Shown here piece by piece: positions 24,987-32,499 of a stretch of 44,528 nt of DNA (the stretch's first letter is position 1; every line of letters starts with the position of its first letter). Made by a program: the position numbers and the translations under genes. The notes beneath the pieces were generated by a model. It saw only the letters and a program-made list of their open reading frames with translations. It had not been told where the DNA came from and ran no database searches. This DNA comes from Pseudomonadota bacterium. GTDB lineage: Bacteria; Pseudomonadota; Alphaproteobacteria; Rhizobiales; Pleomorphomonadaceae. The stretch covers positions 1 to 44,528 of the forward strand of contig JAGSYV010000118.1 of assembly GCA_018262505.1 (NCBI GenBank). Direction: 5' to 3'.

Positions 24987-25462
24987 GCTTAGCGCTGCAG
25001 GACAACCGTCCGAAGCTCGTGACGAGCCCGGAAATCGCCGCCAAGCTGGTCGAAAAGCTCGGCCATGCCATGGAAGACCTGCTGGTGCTGCTCCGCGAGG
25101 AGACCGCCCTGGTCAAGGCCGGCAAGCTGCGGCTGGCCGGCGAACTCGCCATGGACAAAGAAGAGAAGGCCGCTCTCTATACTCGCCTGATGCTGGCCGC
25201 CCGCGACGATATCGAGGCGCTCAAGGGCTACGTACCGGTCGAGACGGCGGCGCTGCTCAAACGCCACGAGTTGTTCCGCTCTGAAGTGCAGATCAACCTC
25301 GCCGTGCTCGACACCGCCCGCGACGTCGCCGAGGACATCCTGCGCACGGTGGCGACCGAGGTTGGCCGGGGCGAGGCACCCGCCGTCTATAGCCGCAGCG
25401 GCCGTGCGCAGACCGCCTATGCCGTGGGCGCGCGCGGCGTCGCCATCAACCGCAGCCTCTGA
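24983..25462 (+). CDS. FlgN-like flagellar export chaperone
   Basis: 159 aa, almost entirely helical, with a long N-terminal helix pair (about 15-120) rich in Leu/Glu/Lys and a short polar tail. Its position directly after flgJ, with an ATGA overlap, is where alphaproteobacteria carry an FlgN-like chaperone for the hook-junction proteins FlgK and FlgL. Similarity to FlgN is weak by eye, so the call leans on context. Confidence 0.6.
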   Translation: MSLALQDNRPKLVTSPEIAAKLVEKLGHAMEDLLVLLREETALVKAGKLRLAGELAMDKEEKAALYTRLMLAARDDIEALKGYVPVETAALLKRHELFRSEVQINLAVLDTARDVAEDILRTVATEVGRGEAPAVYSRSGRAQTAYAVGARGVAINRSL

Positions 25463-25478
25463 TCCCCAGAGCAAGTCC

Positions 25479-25594
25479 GGCGAACGCTGGTTCGCCAACA
25501 TGCTCTGGCCTCATGCTCTGGCCTTTTGTTTTCACGTAACTCCGGACGCAAAACCGGTTCCCACTTTTGCTGGAGTTGCTCTGGCTCCGCTGCT
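25479..25594. repeat. Hyphomicrobiales-type dispersed extragenic palindrome plus operon-end hairpin
   Basis: 25479-25496 forms a 7-bp hairpin (GGCGAAC-GCTG-GTTCGCC), likely the end of the flgI operon. Then CATGCTCTGGCC occurs twice, and on the minus strand AGCAAAAGTGGGAACCGG continues into TTTTGCGTCCGGAGT with flanking complementary arms. From memory, this word set matches a short palindromic repeat scattered through many Hyphomicrobiales genomes. Recognition is from memory; copy number cannot be judged in one window. Confidence 0.5.
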
Positions 25595-26701
25595 TCACTC
25601 CGCCACGGCGGGACTTGGTCCGCGCATGGAAAAGCGATGCCTGAGCACCTGCATGGGCTGGGCAATGAGGCGGTAGGAAAGCTCGGCGACCCCGAAGGAA
25701 AAGACGAGACCGCAGGCGAGGAAGATGAGGCGGTTGGTACCGCTTGCCGGCGGCGTGTCGCCGAACACGTAGCCCGACAGGAAGAGATACTCGAAGTGCC
25801 AGAGGTAGGCACCGTAGGACAGCACGCCGAGGCGACGGACCAGCGGCGATTCCAGGACGGACATGGTCCAGTCCCAGGCCGCCGAACGGTAGATCGCCGC
25901 GAACACCAAGAGCAGCGCTATACCCTGCAATGAGTAGCGGATCGTCTCGCGGAAGACGTCGCCGCGCACCAGCAGCGTCATCAGAAGAAGCAGGCCGCCG
26001 GCAAGGCCCACTGCAAGCCCCCTCCCCCGCGACAGCTCCCAGGCCCGTTGGCAAAGAAAGGCGAAACCAGCGCCATAGGCGATGGAGTCGAACCGCGCCT
26101 CCGAAGCAAGGTAGGTGTAAGGAAACTGCGACGCGAGGTCGACATATCCGCCGAACACCAGGGCGAGACGATAGGCGAGCCCGAGCAGGAGCGCGGAGAC
26201 GAAGAAGATCTTCACCTTTCCAGGGCTGACCAGCAGGAAGGCGAAGATCGCCGGGAAGGTGATGTAATAGTGCTCCTCGACCGACAGCGACCATAGCTGC
26301 GGCCAGGCAAGCGATGACGCGACCTGGAAGTGCTCCAGCCAGTACACGAAATAGTTGGTCGTATAGGTCAGCGCGGCGACGATTTCGCCGACGCCGAGCG
26401 GGTGGCCGAGCAGCGCGCGATAAAAGCCGGAGATGACGATCAGGCCGACAAGTTCCGGCAAAAGGCGCAGAAACCGCCTTATGTAGAAGTTGCGGATGGA
26501 GATCGCGCCGAACCTGTTCCTCTCGGCGAGGAGCAGCGAGGTGATCAGGAAACCGGAGATGAAGAAGAATATGGTCACCCCGAGGCCACCCGGCACGACC
26601 CGGTCGTAGCCGAAATGGGCAAAGAGGACGAGCAGAACGGCGATGGCGCGGAAACCGTCAAGGCCGGGTATGTATTTCACGTCCTGAAAATTCACCCTCA
26701 T
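25595..26701 (-). CDS. Acyltransferase 3 family membrane protein (OafA/YrhL type)
   Basis: 368 aa with about ten membrane segments. Family marks: an N-terminal GLDGFRAIAVLLVLFAHFG (His in the first helix, about residue 29), GGLGVTIFFFISGFLITSLL (about 38-57) and RRFLRLLPEL (about 75-84). Such enzymes transfer acetyl or other acyl groups from the cytoplasm to surface glycans (LPS, exopolysaccharide, sometimes flagellin glycans). It interrupts the flagellar gene order between flgN-like and the flaG-like gene and has no glycosyltransferase neighbours, so the acceptor cannot be named. Confidence 0.88.
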   Translation of the reverse strand: MRVNFQDVKYIPGLDGFRAIAVLLVLFAHFGYDRVVPGGLGVTIFFFISGFLITSLLLAERNRFGAISIRNFYIRRFLRLLPELVGLIVISGFYRALLGHPLGVGEIVAALTYTTNYFVYWLEHFQVASSLAWPQLWSLSVEEHYYITFPAIFAFLLVSPGKVKIFFVSALLLGLAYRLALVFGGYVDLASQFPYTYLASEARFDSIAYGAGFAFLCQRAWELSRGRGLAVGLAGGLLLLMTLLVRGDVFRETIRYSLQGIALLLVFAAIYRSAAWDWTMSVLESPLVRRLGVLSYGAYLWHFEYLFLSGYVFGDTPPASGTNRLIFLACGLVFSFGVAELSYRLIAQPMQVLRHRFSMRGPSPAVAE

Positions 26702-27182
26702 GTGCCCAGCTCCGTGATGGACGGGAACGCCATCCCGATGGATGGGCGGCGACGGCCGGCCGCTTCTACCATCGTTTGGGTGAGCGCCCGGTTAACCCGG
26801 GCGGGCTCGGCGGGCCAGACGCCCCTTGGCAACCGAGAGAGGGAGCAAGACGGCTCCATGCTTCCGGCCGTCATTGACGGGGTCGGTCGGCCGGACCGAA
26901 ACAATCAGATCGGTAGCCTCCTACGCGTCGATACGGATTGTCATTATTTCCAGGTCCGAACGCGTCCTTCCTTCGCTCTTTTTTAAGACTCGTGCCCTTA
27001 TCTGGACCGGCCGGAGGTGCGACAGGCAGTACTCCAGACCCCATTGCGAGCAATCCCAATAAACCTGCGGAAAACGCCGGATCGCTAAAACTTTAGCTAT
27101 TCCATAAACCTCATCTTCAATTGCCAATGTTATCGTCCTCCTCAGGCGAACCCTTTGGATTCGCGTAAAGAGGATACGGGTC
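26702..27182. other. Intergenic region, acyltransferase / flaG-like
   Basis: 481 bp without a convincing gene. It contains a short inverted repeat (26785-26803, CGCCCGG-TTAAC-CCGGGCG) and a less GC-rich stretch (about 26900-27150). The open frame on the minus strand (26921-27298) has no recognisable protein similarity and overlaps the start of the flaG-like gene. AGAGGAT lies just upstream of that gene's ATG. Confidence 0.5.
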
Positions 27183-27557
27183 ATGGATATCGGCAGCGTG
27201 AGACCGGTGATGTCCGGCATCAACGCGCCGGTGCCGAGAGCGCCGGCGGCGGCGGAACAGGCGGCGAGCACCGACCTGCCCATCGGATCGACAATCACGC
27301 GGTCCGACTCGACAGCCTATGCTGGCAACGACACGCGCGGCAGCGCCGGCCAGCCGACTCCCTATTCGCAGAATTTGCGTTCCACGGTCACGGTCGACAA
27401 GGAAGCCGACATGATCGTCTATCGCCAGATCGACAAGACCACAGGAAGCGTCGTCGACCAGATCCCCGACGAAAGCCGTCTGCGCCTTCGGGCAATGATC
27501 AATGCCTGGACAGAGACCATGCACGGCTCGACCAACTCAGCGAGTACCCTCGCCTGA
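27183..27557 (+). CDS. FlaG-like flagellar protein
   Basis: 124 aa. The N-terminal two thirds are polar and probably disordered; the C-terminal part reads VDKEADMIVYRQIDKTTGSV, then VDQIPDESRLRLR, matching the FlaG pattern (VxxxTGxVIxQIPxE). FlaG proteins influence filament length in other bacteria by an unclear mechanism. The position beside flaF and the flagellins supports the call. AGAGGAT precedes the start by a normal distance. A bidirectional terminator follows. Confidence 0.62.
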   Translation: MDIGSVRPVMSGINAPVPRAPAAAEQAASTDLPIGSTITRSDSTAYAGNDTRGSAGQPTPYSQNLRSTVTVDKEADMIVYRQIDKTTGSVVDQIPDESRLRLRAMINAWTETMHGSTNSASTLA

Positions 27558-27637
27558 CGGCGATGGGTTCGGCGGGCTCAAGGATGCCCCCAGGCGGCGT
27601 CCAAGAAGATAGATGCGGGGAGATGCCCCTGAAATAG

Positions 27638-27662
27638 AAAAGGCGCCCGAAAGGCGCCTTTT
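27638..27662. terminator. Bidirectional terminator, flaG-like / flaF
   Basis: 10-bp stem AAAAGGCGCC / GGCGCCTTTT (27638-27647 with 27653-27662), 5-nt loop, further T-rich sequence on the right. Serves the converging flaG-like and flaF genes. Confidence 0.85.
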
Positions 27663-27688
27663 GGCTTTTTGTCGCCCGAGCAGGCGGC

Positions 27689-28063
27689 CTATTCGTCATC
27701 GCCCTGCCCGCGCAGCCCCTGGGCCAGCGAACGATTGATGGCGATCAGCGCCGAGAGTTTCTCGGGCGACGGATCATCCATGATCTCCAGCGTCCGCTTC
27801 AGCACGAACACGGTGAGATTGCCGATGTTTTCCTTGACCTCTGCCGGCAGCGGATTGCTCTCCTCGGTGGCCGAAGTGCCAAGAATGGTCCAGAGCTTGC
27901 GGTTGAGCGTCAAGGCCTCAGCCACGGCTTCGGCTTCATACGACCAGTTGTCTTTCAAGGACTGCAACTGAGCCGCGGCCTTGAGCAAAAGGTGGGCTTC
28001 CAGCTCGCGCGGCGGCAATGTTGTTTGGACCCGCTGGTAAGCCGACGCTCCGTAACCGTTCAT
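27689..28063 (-). CDS. flaF: Flagellin synthesis regulator FlaF
   Basis: Small alphaproteobacterial protein needed for flagellin translation or secretion, acting opposite to FlbT. 124 aa with typical stretches YQRVQTTLPPRELEAHLLLKAA (about 9-30), LNRKLWTILGT and a C-terminal LIAINRSLAQGL. Downstream of flagellin 1 in the same direction but separated by a terminator and 340 bp, so probably expressed from its own promoter. Confidence 0.92.
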   Translation of the reverse strand: MNGYGASAYQRVQTTLPPRELEAHLLLKAAAQLQSLKDNWSYEAEAVAEALTLNRKLWTILGTSATEESNPLPAEVKENIGNLTVFVLKRTLEIMDDPSPEKLSALIAINRSLAQGLRGQGDDE

Positions 28064-28404
28064 CGAACAAACACTCCCCGGTGCTTTCGAACCCGTCGCC
28101 CGACCTTATAGATACGGGCTCATTATCGTTTCATCCGGTCAACAGAACCTTCAGTCGCTCTGGCGGACGATGTCGTTTGCCGCTCACAACGGCGCCCGAA
28201 GCCCTGACTGTCCTGAACCCAACCGTTGATACAACTAAACACCCAGCACGGTTAACAACAGGTTTCCCTGAAGTGTTACGTAATGAAACGAGGTTAACAA
28301 TAGGCAACCTAACCATCAGCCAGAAACAAAAGCCAAAAGTACAACCACAAGAAAAGGCGGGCCAAATGACCCGCCTCTGAACTTCGCGATGCCGAGCAGT
28401 CGCC
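28064..28404. promoter_or_regulatory. flaF upstream region with flagellin 1 terminator
   Basis: 28355-28376 holds a 7-bp stem AGGCGGG/CCCGCCT, followed by T-rich sequence on the minus strand: the end of flagellin 1. Further towards flaF, two TTGTTAACC words (minus strand, around 28251-28258 and 28293-28300, 43 bp apart) look like CtrA half-sites. No gene is seen here. Confidence 0.5.
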
Positions 28405-29958
28405 TTACCGGAGGAGCTGCAGCACGTTCTGGTCGGCCTGGTTGGCCATGGACAGCGAGGAGGTCGCCAGGGACTGGCGAGTCTGCAGCGCCACCATGTT
28501 GGCCGCTTCTTCGTTCATGTCGGCGAGCGTCAGGTTGCTGGCACCCGTCTGCAGGGTATTCATCATCTTTTTGGTGAAGTCCTGGCGGTTTTCGACGACC
28601 GACAGGTTGGAACCGAAAGTCGAAGCCTGCGAGCGGACCGTGCTTATGGCCGACTTCACGTTATCAAGAAGGGAATCGATGCTATCGTCCGAGTCGAGAC
28701 TTTTTGCCTGCAGCGTCGTCGGCAGACCAAGGGCGGTCGTGTCGACCGACTTGCCGCCCTCGATCTGAATGTCGATCGACGAGGTCCCGGTTTCGTTGAA
28801 GGTGATCTTCAGCTTGTCGCCGCGCAGCAGGTTGATGCCGTTGAACGAGGCGTCGTCGGCCAGCTTATCGAGCTGATCACGCAGTGTATTGAACTGGTCG
28901 GCCAGGCCGGAGCGAACCGAGTTGCCATCAATCGTGGTGCTGGACGTATTCGTTCCGATGACCTGATTCGACGAGTTGGTACCACCGACAGTCAGATCCT
29001 GCGTCGACAGGTTCTGGATGCGCAGCTTGCCGTTGTCGTTCGAGGCCTTGATCGCCGTATTGAAGTTCGTCGAGTTGTTGATGTTGGCGACGAGTTCGTC
29101 GGTCGTGTAGCCCAGCGACAGGTTGTTTTGCAGCGTTGAAGCCCCGAACAGCTCACCATCGATGCCGCCGAGGCTGAGGGCGCCGGCATCGGTCGTGATG
29201 GCGCGAACGCCGAGCTTGCCGCCGTTGTTATAAGCCTGGAACTTGGAGCCGGCCGCCTTCAGCGCGATGTTCGTGTTGGCAATCGCGTCGGTCAGGGTCG
29301 CGCCGCTCGTGGCATCGAGCGAAACTGCGGTACCGTTGACGGTGAACGACAGTTTGCCATCGGAACCGCGAGCCGAAGTAGCCGTACCGAAGATACTGGT
29401 CGCAGCCGTTCCGGAGACGGCGAACGAGGCGTCTTCGTTATTGGCGGCGGTCAGCACGATGCCGTGGGTGGCATTATCGGTAGCGGTCAGCTTGTAGACA
29501 CCGCCGTTCATCGTCGCGGTGTAACCTGAGCCCGTCGTTGTCAGCGCGAGGTTAGTGGTACCGGTGAAAGCACCACCGGAAAGAGCCAGCTGATTGGTCG
29601 CGCCGGAATTCGGATCGAGGTTCGACAGGGAATAGGACGTCGTCTGGAAGGTCTTGTCCTGACGGGCCTGGCGCAGGGTCGACTGCATCGATTCCAGCGT
29701 CTTGGTGATCGAGGTCAGACCGTTGTCGGCCGCATCCAGCGTCTTGACACCGTTGTTCATCGAGTCGAGCAACGAGTCGAGTTCGCTGGCACGCGAATTC
29801 AGCGAGGACGCGGTGAAGAAGTTCGAGGGATTGTCGAGGGCTGTGTTGACCTTGTTGCCCGTCGACAGCCGGTTTTGAGTCGTTGCCATCTGCTTGGCAG
29901 TGTTCTGCAGAGACAGAAGGTTCTGGCGCACTGCCTTGGTCAGATTGATGTCGCTCAT
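28405..29958 (-). CDS. fliC: Flagellin 1
   Basis: Filament subunit, 517 aa. Conserved D0/D1 ends: MSDINLTKAVRQNLLSLQ with RLSTGNKVNTALDNP (about 28-42) at the N-terminus, and FTKKMMNTLQTGASNLTLAD with a C-terminal SLSMANQADQNVLQLLR. The middle (about 125-330) is variable. It is very similar to flagellin 2, including blocks of near-identical DNA, but lacks about 36 residues near position 160. Its leader forms a small hairpin that holds the Shine-Dalgarno. Confidence 0.96.
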   Translation of the reverse strand: MSDINLTKAVRQNLLSLQNTAKQMATTQNRLSTGNKVNTALDNPSNFFTASSLNSRASELDSLLDSMNNGVKTLDAADNGLTSITKTLESMQSTLRQARQDKTFQTTSYSLSNLDPNSGATNQLALSGGAFTGTTNLALTTTGSGYTATMNGGVYKLTATDNATHGIVLTAANNEDASFAVSGTAATSIFGTATSARGSDGKLSFTVNGTAVSLDATSGATLTDAIANTNIALKAAGSKFQAYNNGGKLGVRAITTDAGALSLGGIDGELFGASTLQNNLSLGYTTDELVANINNSTNFNTAIKASNDNGKLRIQNLSTQDLTVGGTNSSNQVIGTNTSSTTIDGNSVRSGLADQFNTLRDQLDKLADDASFNGINLLRGDKLKITFNETGTSSIDIQIEGGKSVDTTALGLPTTLQAKSLDSDDSIDSLLDNVKSAISTVRSQASTFGSNLSVVENRQDFTKKMMNTLQTGASNLTLADMNEEAANMVALQTRQSLATSSLSMANQADQNVLQLLR

Positions 29959-29980
29959 TTCTGCATCCCACTTCCTTGGG
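29959..29980 (-). promoter_or_regulatory. Flagellin 1 leader hairpin with SD in loop and decoy ATG
   Basis: On the mRNA: CCCA-AGGAAG-TGGG (29980-29967), immediately followed by ATG CAG AAA TGA, a three-codon frame whose stop overlaps the real ATG (ATGA). The SD is well spaced for the decoy ATG and about 12 nt from the true start. Conserved in flagellin 2. Candidate site for FlbT/FlaF control. Confidence 0.55.
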
Positions 29981-30511
29981 CTGACGGGTTTCTTTCACCC
30001 CGAAAACGAACCGGACCTGACGGCCAGCCATCGATACATGGCGGACCCGGCGGTGCCTCTCAGCCGCAAGTTAACACCCGACATGGTTAACAAAAAGTTT
30101 CCAAGTGGCAGTTTGCAACAGCGCAGAATTAATCTGGATAAACCATTGTTAACTCTGGGAAACGGGATGTGCTGAAAAGAGGCAGTTTGCGCCCTTTGTT
30201 TCCCCATGCTTCCCGACGTATTTCAACCCCAAACCGGCAAGCGCGGGAAGGGCGGAACGCTAATGCATTGATTCAAAAAAAGGATAATTTACAGATCGGC
30301 GCAAGCCTCGACGGAGCCATCCGCAGAGCGTCTTCGTATCCGCCGAATAAGGCGACTGTTAACAAATGGAAGCGGGGTGGAACGCCCCGCGCAATTTCGG
30401 CAAGCGAAGAGAAGAAGGTTGGCGCCAACAAGAGTGCGCAACAGACAAAAGAAGGGGGCGGGCCTTCTGGCCCGCCCCCCTCGTATTTCGTCTGATTCGG
30501 CCCGACTGGCG
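29981..30511. promoter_or_regulatory. Flagellin 1 upstream region and flagellin 2 terminator
   Basis: Elements seen: CtrA half-site TTAACCAT on the minus strand (30083-30090), a CtrA-like TTAA-N7-TTAT (around 30139-30153), a 10-bp direct repeat GGCAGTTTGC (30107-30116 and 30181-30190), a perfect IHF consensus (30261-30273) and the terminator of flagellin 2 (30454-30479, 11-bp stem GGGGGCGGGCC with TTCT loop and a T-rich tail on the minus strand). No sigma-54 promoter of good quality was found for flagellin 1. No gene. Confidence 0.55.
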
Positions 30512-32173
30512 TCAGCGGAGAAGCTGAAGCACGTTCTGGTCTGCCTGGTTGGCCATGGAGAGCGAGGAGGTCGCCAGGGACTGGCGAGTCTGCAGCGCCA
30601 CCATGTTGGCCGCTTCCTGGTTCATGTCGGCGAGCGTCAGGTTGCCAGCACCCGTCTCCAGAGTGTTGATCATGTTCTTCGAGAAATCCTGGCGGTTTTC
30701 GACGACCGACAGGTTGGAACCGAAGGCTGAAGACTGCGAGCGGACCGTGCTGATGGCCGTCTTCACCAGACTCAGGGTGGCATCGATGGAGTCGTCCGAG
30801 TCGAGGCTCTTGGCGGTCAGCGTGGTCGGCACACCGAGGGTGGTCGAGTCGACTGACTTGCCATCCTTGGCCAGGATGTCGATCGACGAGGTGCCGGTCT
30901 CGTTGAAGGTGATCGCCAGCTTGTCGCCGCGCAGCAGGTTGATACCGTTGAACGAGGCGTCGTCGGCCAGCTTGTCGAGCTGATCGCGCAGCTCATTGAA
31001 CTGGTCGGCCAAGCCGGAACGAGTCGAGTTGCCCTTGATCGTCGTGCTGGCAGTGGCGGTGCCGATGATCTGGTTCGACGAGTTGGTACCACCGACGGTC
31101 AGATCCTGCGTTGACAGGTTCTGGATGCGCAGCTTGCCGTTGTCGTTCGACGCCTTGATCTTGGTGTTGTAGGTCGTCGAGTTGTTGATGTTGGCAACAA
31201 GCTCATCAGTTGTATAACCCAGCGACAGGTTGCTTGCCGACGCCGAAGCGCCGAACAGTTCACCATCGACGCCGCCCATGCTGAGAGCGCCGGCATCGGT
31301 TGTGATGGCACGAATGCCAAGATTACCACCGTTGTTATAAGCCTGGAACTTGGAGCCGGCCGCCTTCAACGCGATGTTCGTGTTGGCAACTGCGTCGGTC
31401 AGGGTCGCGCCGCTCGTGGCATCGAGCGACACAGCCGCGCCGTTGACGGTGAACGAAAGCTTGCCATCGGAACCGCGGGCCGAGGTCGGCGCCGCGCCGA
31501 AGATGCTGGTCGCAGCCGTTCCGGAGACGGCGAACGAGGCGTCTTCGTTATTGGCGGCGGTCAGCACGATGCCGTGGGTGGCATTATCGGTAGCGGTCAG
31601 CTTGGTCGTGCCGCCATAGGTGACATTCAAAGTACCAGCCGTATTGCCGGCGGCATCGATATCGGTAGTACCAGTACTGGTATAGGTGGCAGCGCTCGCC
31701 GCCGGGGCGGCATAAGCGGCGGTCATCGTCGAGGTGTAGCCCGTTCCGGTGGTCGTCAGGGCGAGGTTGGTCGTACCGGTGAAAGCACCACCGGAAAGAG
31801 CCAGCTGATTGGTTGCGCCGGAGTTCGGATCGAGGTTCGACATGGAATACGAGTTCGTCTCGAACGACTTGTCCTGACGGGCCTGACGCAGCGTCGACTG
31901 CATCGATTCCAGCGTCTTGGTGATCGAGGTCAGGCCGTTGTCGGCAGCTTCGATCGTCTTGACGCCGTTCGCCATCGAGTCCATCAGATTGCCGAGATCG
32001 CTGGCACGCGAATTCAGCGAGGACGCGGTGAAGAAGTTCGAGGGATTGTCGAGGGCTGTGTTGACCTTGTTACCGGTCGACAGCTTGTTCTGCGTCTTCG
32101 CCATCATCGAGGCGGTGCCCTGCAACGAGAGCAGGTTCTGACGGACGGCAGAGGTTAGGTTGATGTCAGACAT
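30512..32173 (-). CDS. fliC: Flagellin 2
   Basis: Filament subunit, 553 aa, paralogue of flagellin 1 in tandem. Same conserved ends (MSDINLTSAVRQNLLSLQ; SLSMANQADQNVLQLLR). The variable middle has an extra Ala/Thr/Gly-rich stretch of about 36 residues (around 150-190) compared with flagellin 1. A segment of about 90 bp in the middle domain is identical in both genes. It has its own terminator and leader, so it is an independent transcription unit. Confidence 0.96.
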   Translation of the reverse strand: MSDINLTSAVRQNLLSLQGTASMMAKTQNKLSTGNKVNTALDNPSNFFTASSLNSRASDLGNLMDSMANGVKTIEAADNGLTSITKTLESMQSTLRQARQDKSFETNSYSMSNLDPNSGATNQLALSGGAFTGTTNLALTTTGTGYTSTMTAAYAAPAASAATYTSTGTTDIDAAGNTAGTLNVTYGGTTKLTATDNATHGIVLTAANNEDASFAVSGTAATSIFGAAPTSARGSDGKLSFTVNGAAVSLDATSGATLTDAVANTNIALKAAGSKFQAYNNGGNLGIRAITTDAGALSMGGVDGELFGASASASNLSLGYTTDELVANINNSTTYNTKIKASNDNGKLRIQNLSTQDLTVGGTNSSNQIIGTATASTTIKGNSTRSGLADQFNELRDQLDKLADDASFNGINLLRGDKLAITFNETGTSSIDILAKDGKSVDSTTLGVPTTLTAKSLDSDDSIDATLSLVKTAISTVRSQSSAFGSNLSVVENRQDFSKNMINTLETGAGNLTLADMNQEAANMVALQTRQSLATSSLSMANQADQNVLQLLR

Positions 32174-32195
32174 TTTTTACATCCCATTCCTTGGG
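32174..32195 (-). promoter_or_regulatory. Flagellin 2 leader hairpin with SD in loop and start-stop
   Basis: On the mRNA: CCCA-AGGAA-TGGG (32195-32183), directly followed by ATGTAA, an ATG with an immediate stop, then AAAA and the real ATG at 32171-32173. Same layout as flagellin 1, although the decoy frame differs in sequence and length. Confidence 0.55.
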
Positions 32196-32499
32196 TGAAC
32201 TCATCTTCCCCTTCTGAGGAAGTAGGGCGACCCTAGCGCCGAGGTGTTGCCGAGCCGTTAATACATTGGTTCAAATGCCTTGCTAGTTGGCGAATTCCGG
32301 TTGAATGCGACTTTAGGCGTATCTGCCGGCCATCGGCGCCAGACCAATGGTTAACGGTCAAAAATGGAAAAATCGGTGGGTTTTTCGGGCGGTTCGCGGC
32401 TTTTCTTCGATCCGCGAACAGCTATTCTTAACGAATTGGGCGTTATGATTCTCAAAATGCAACGGGCCGACCGAACAGGCATTCATCAGAGGCACGCGG
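32196..32499. promoter_or_regulatory. Divergent region, flagellin 2 / flagellin-like 3
   Basis: Contains an IHF-like site (32260-32272; one mismatch), a CtrA half-site TTAACCAT on the minus strand (32347-32354) and, 7 bp past the IHF site towards flagellin 2, a GG-N10-GC pair (GG at 32252-32251, GC at 32240-32239; TCGGCA...GGC) that could be a weak sigma-54 promoter. GGGGAAG occurs in the flagellin 2 leader at 32211-32205. No gene. Confidence 0.4.

Noticed and set aside
26921..27298. 125-codon minus-strand frame between the acyltransferase and flaG-like genes
   Set aside because: No recognisable family, mixed composition and overlap with the flaG-like start; more likely chance.
30160..30215. 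GG-N10-GC spacing as a sigma-54 promoter for flagellin 1
   Set aside because: Only the spacing matches (GGGGAAACAAAGGGC); the TGGCA core is missing.
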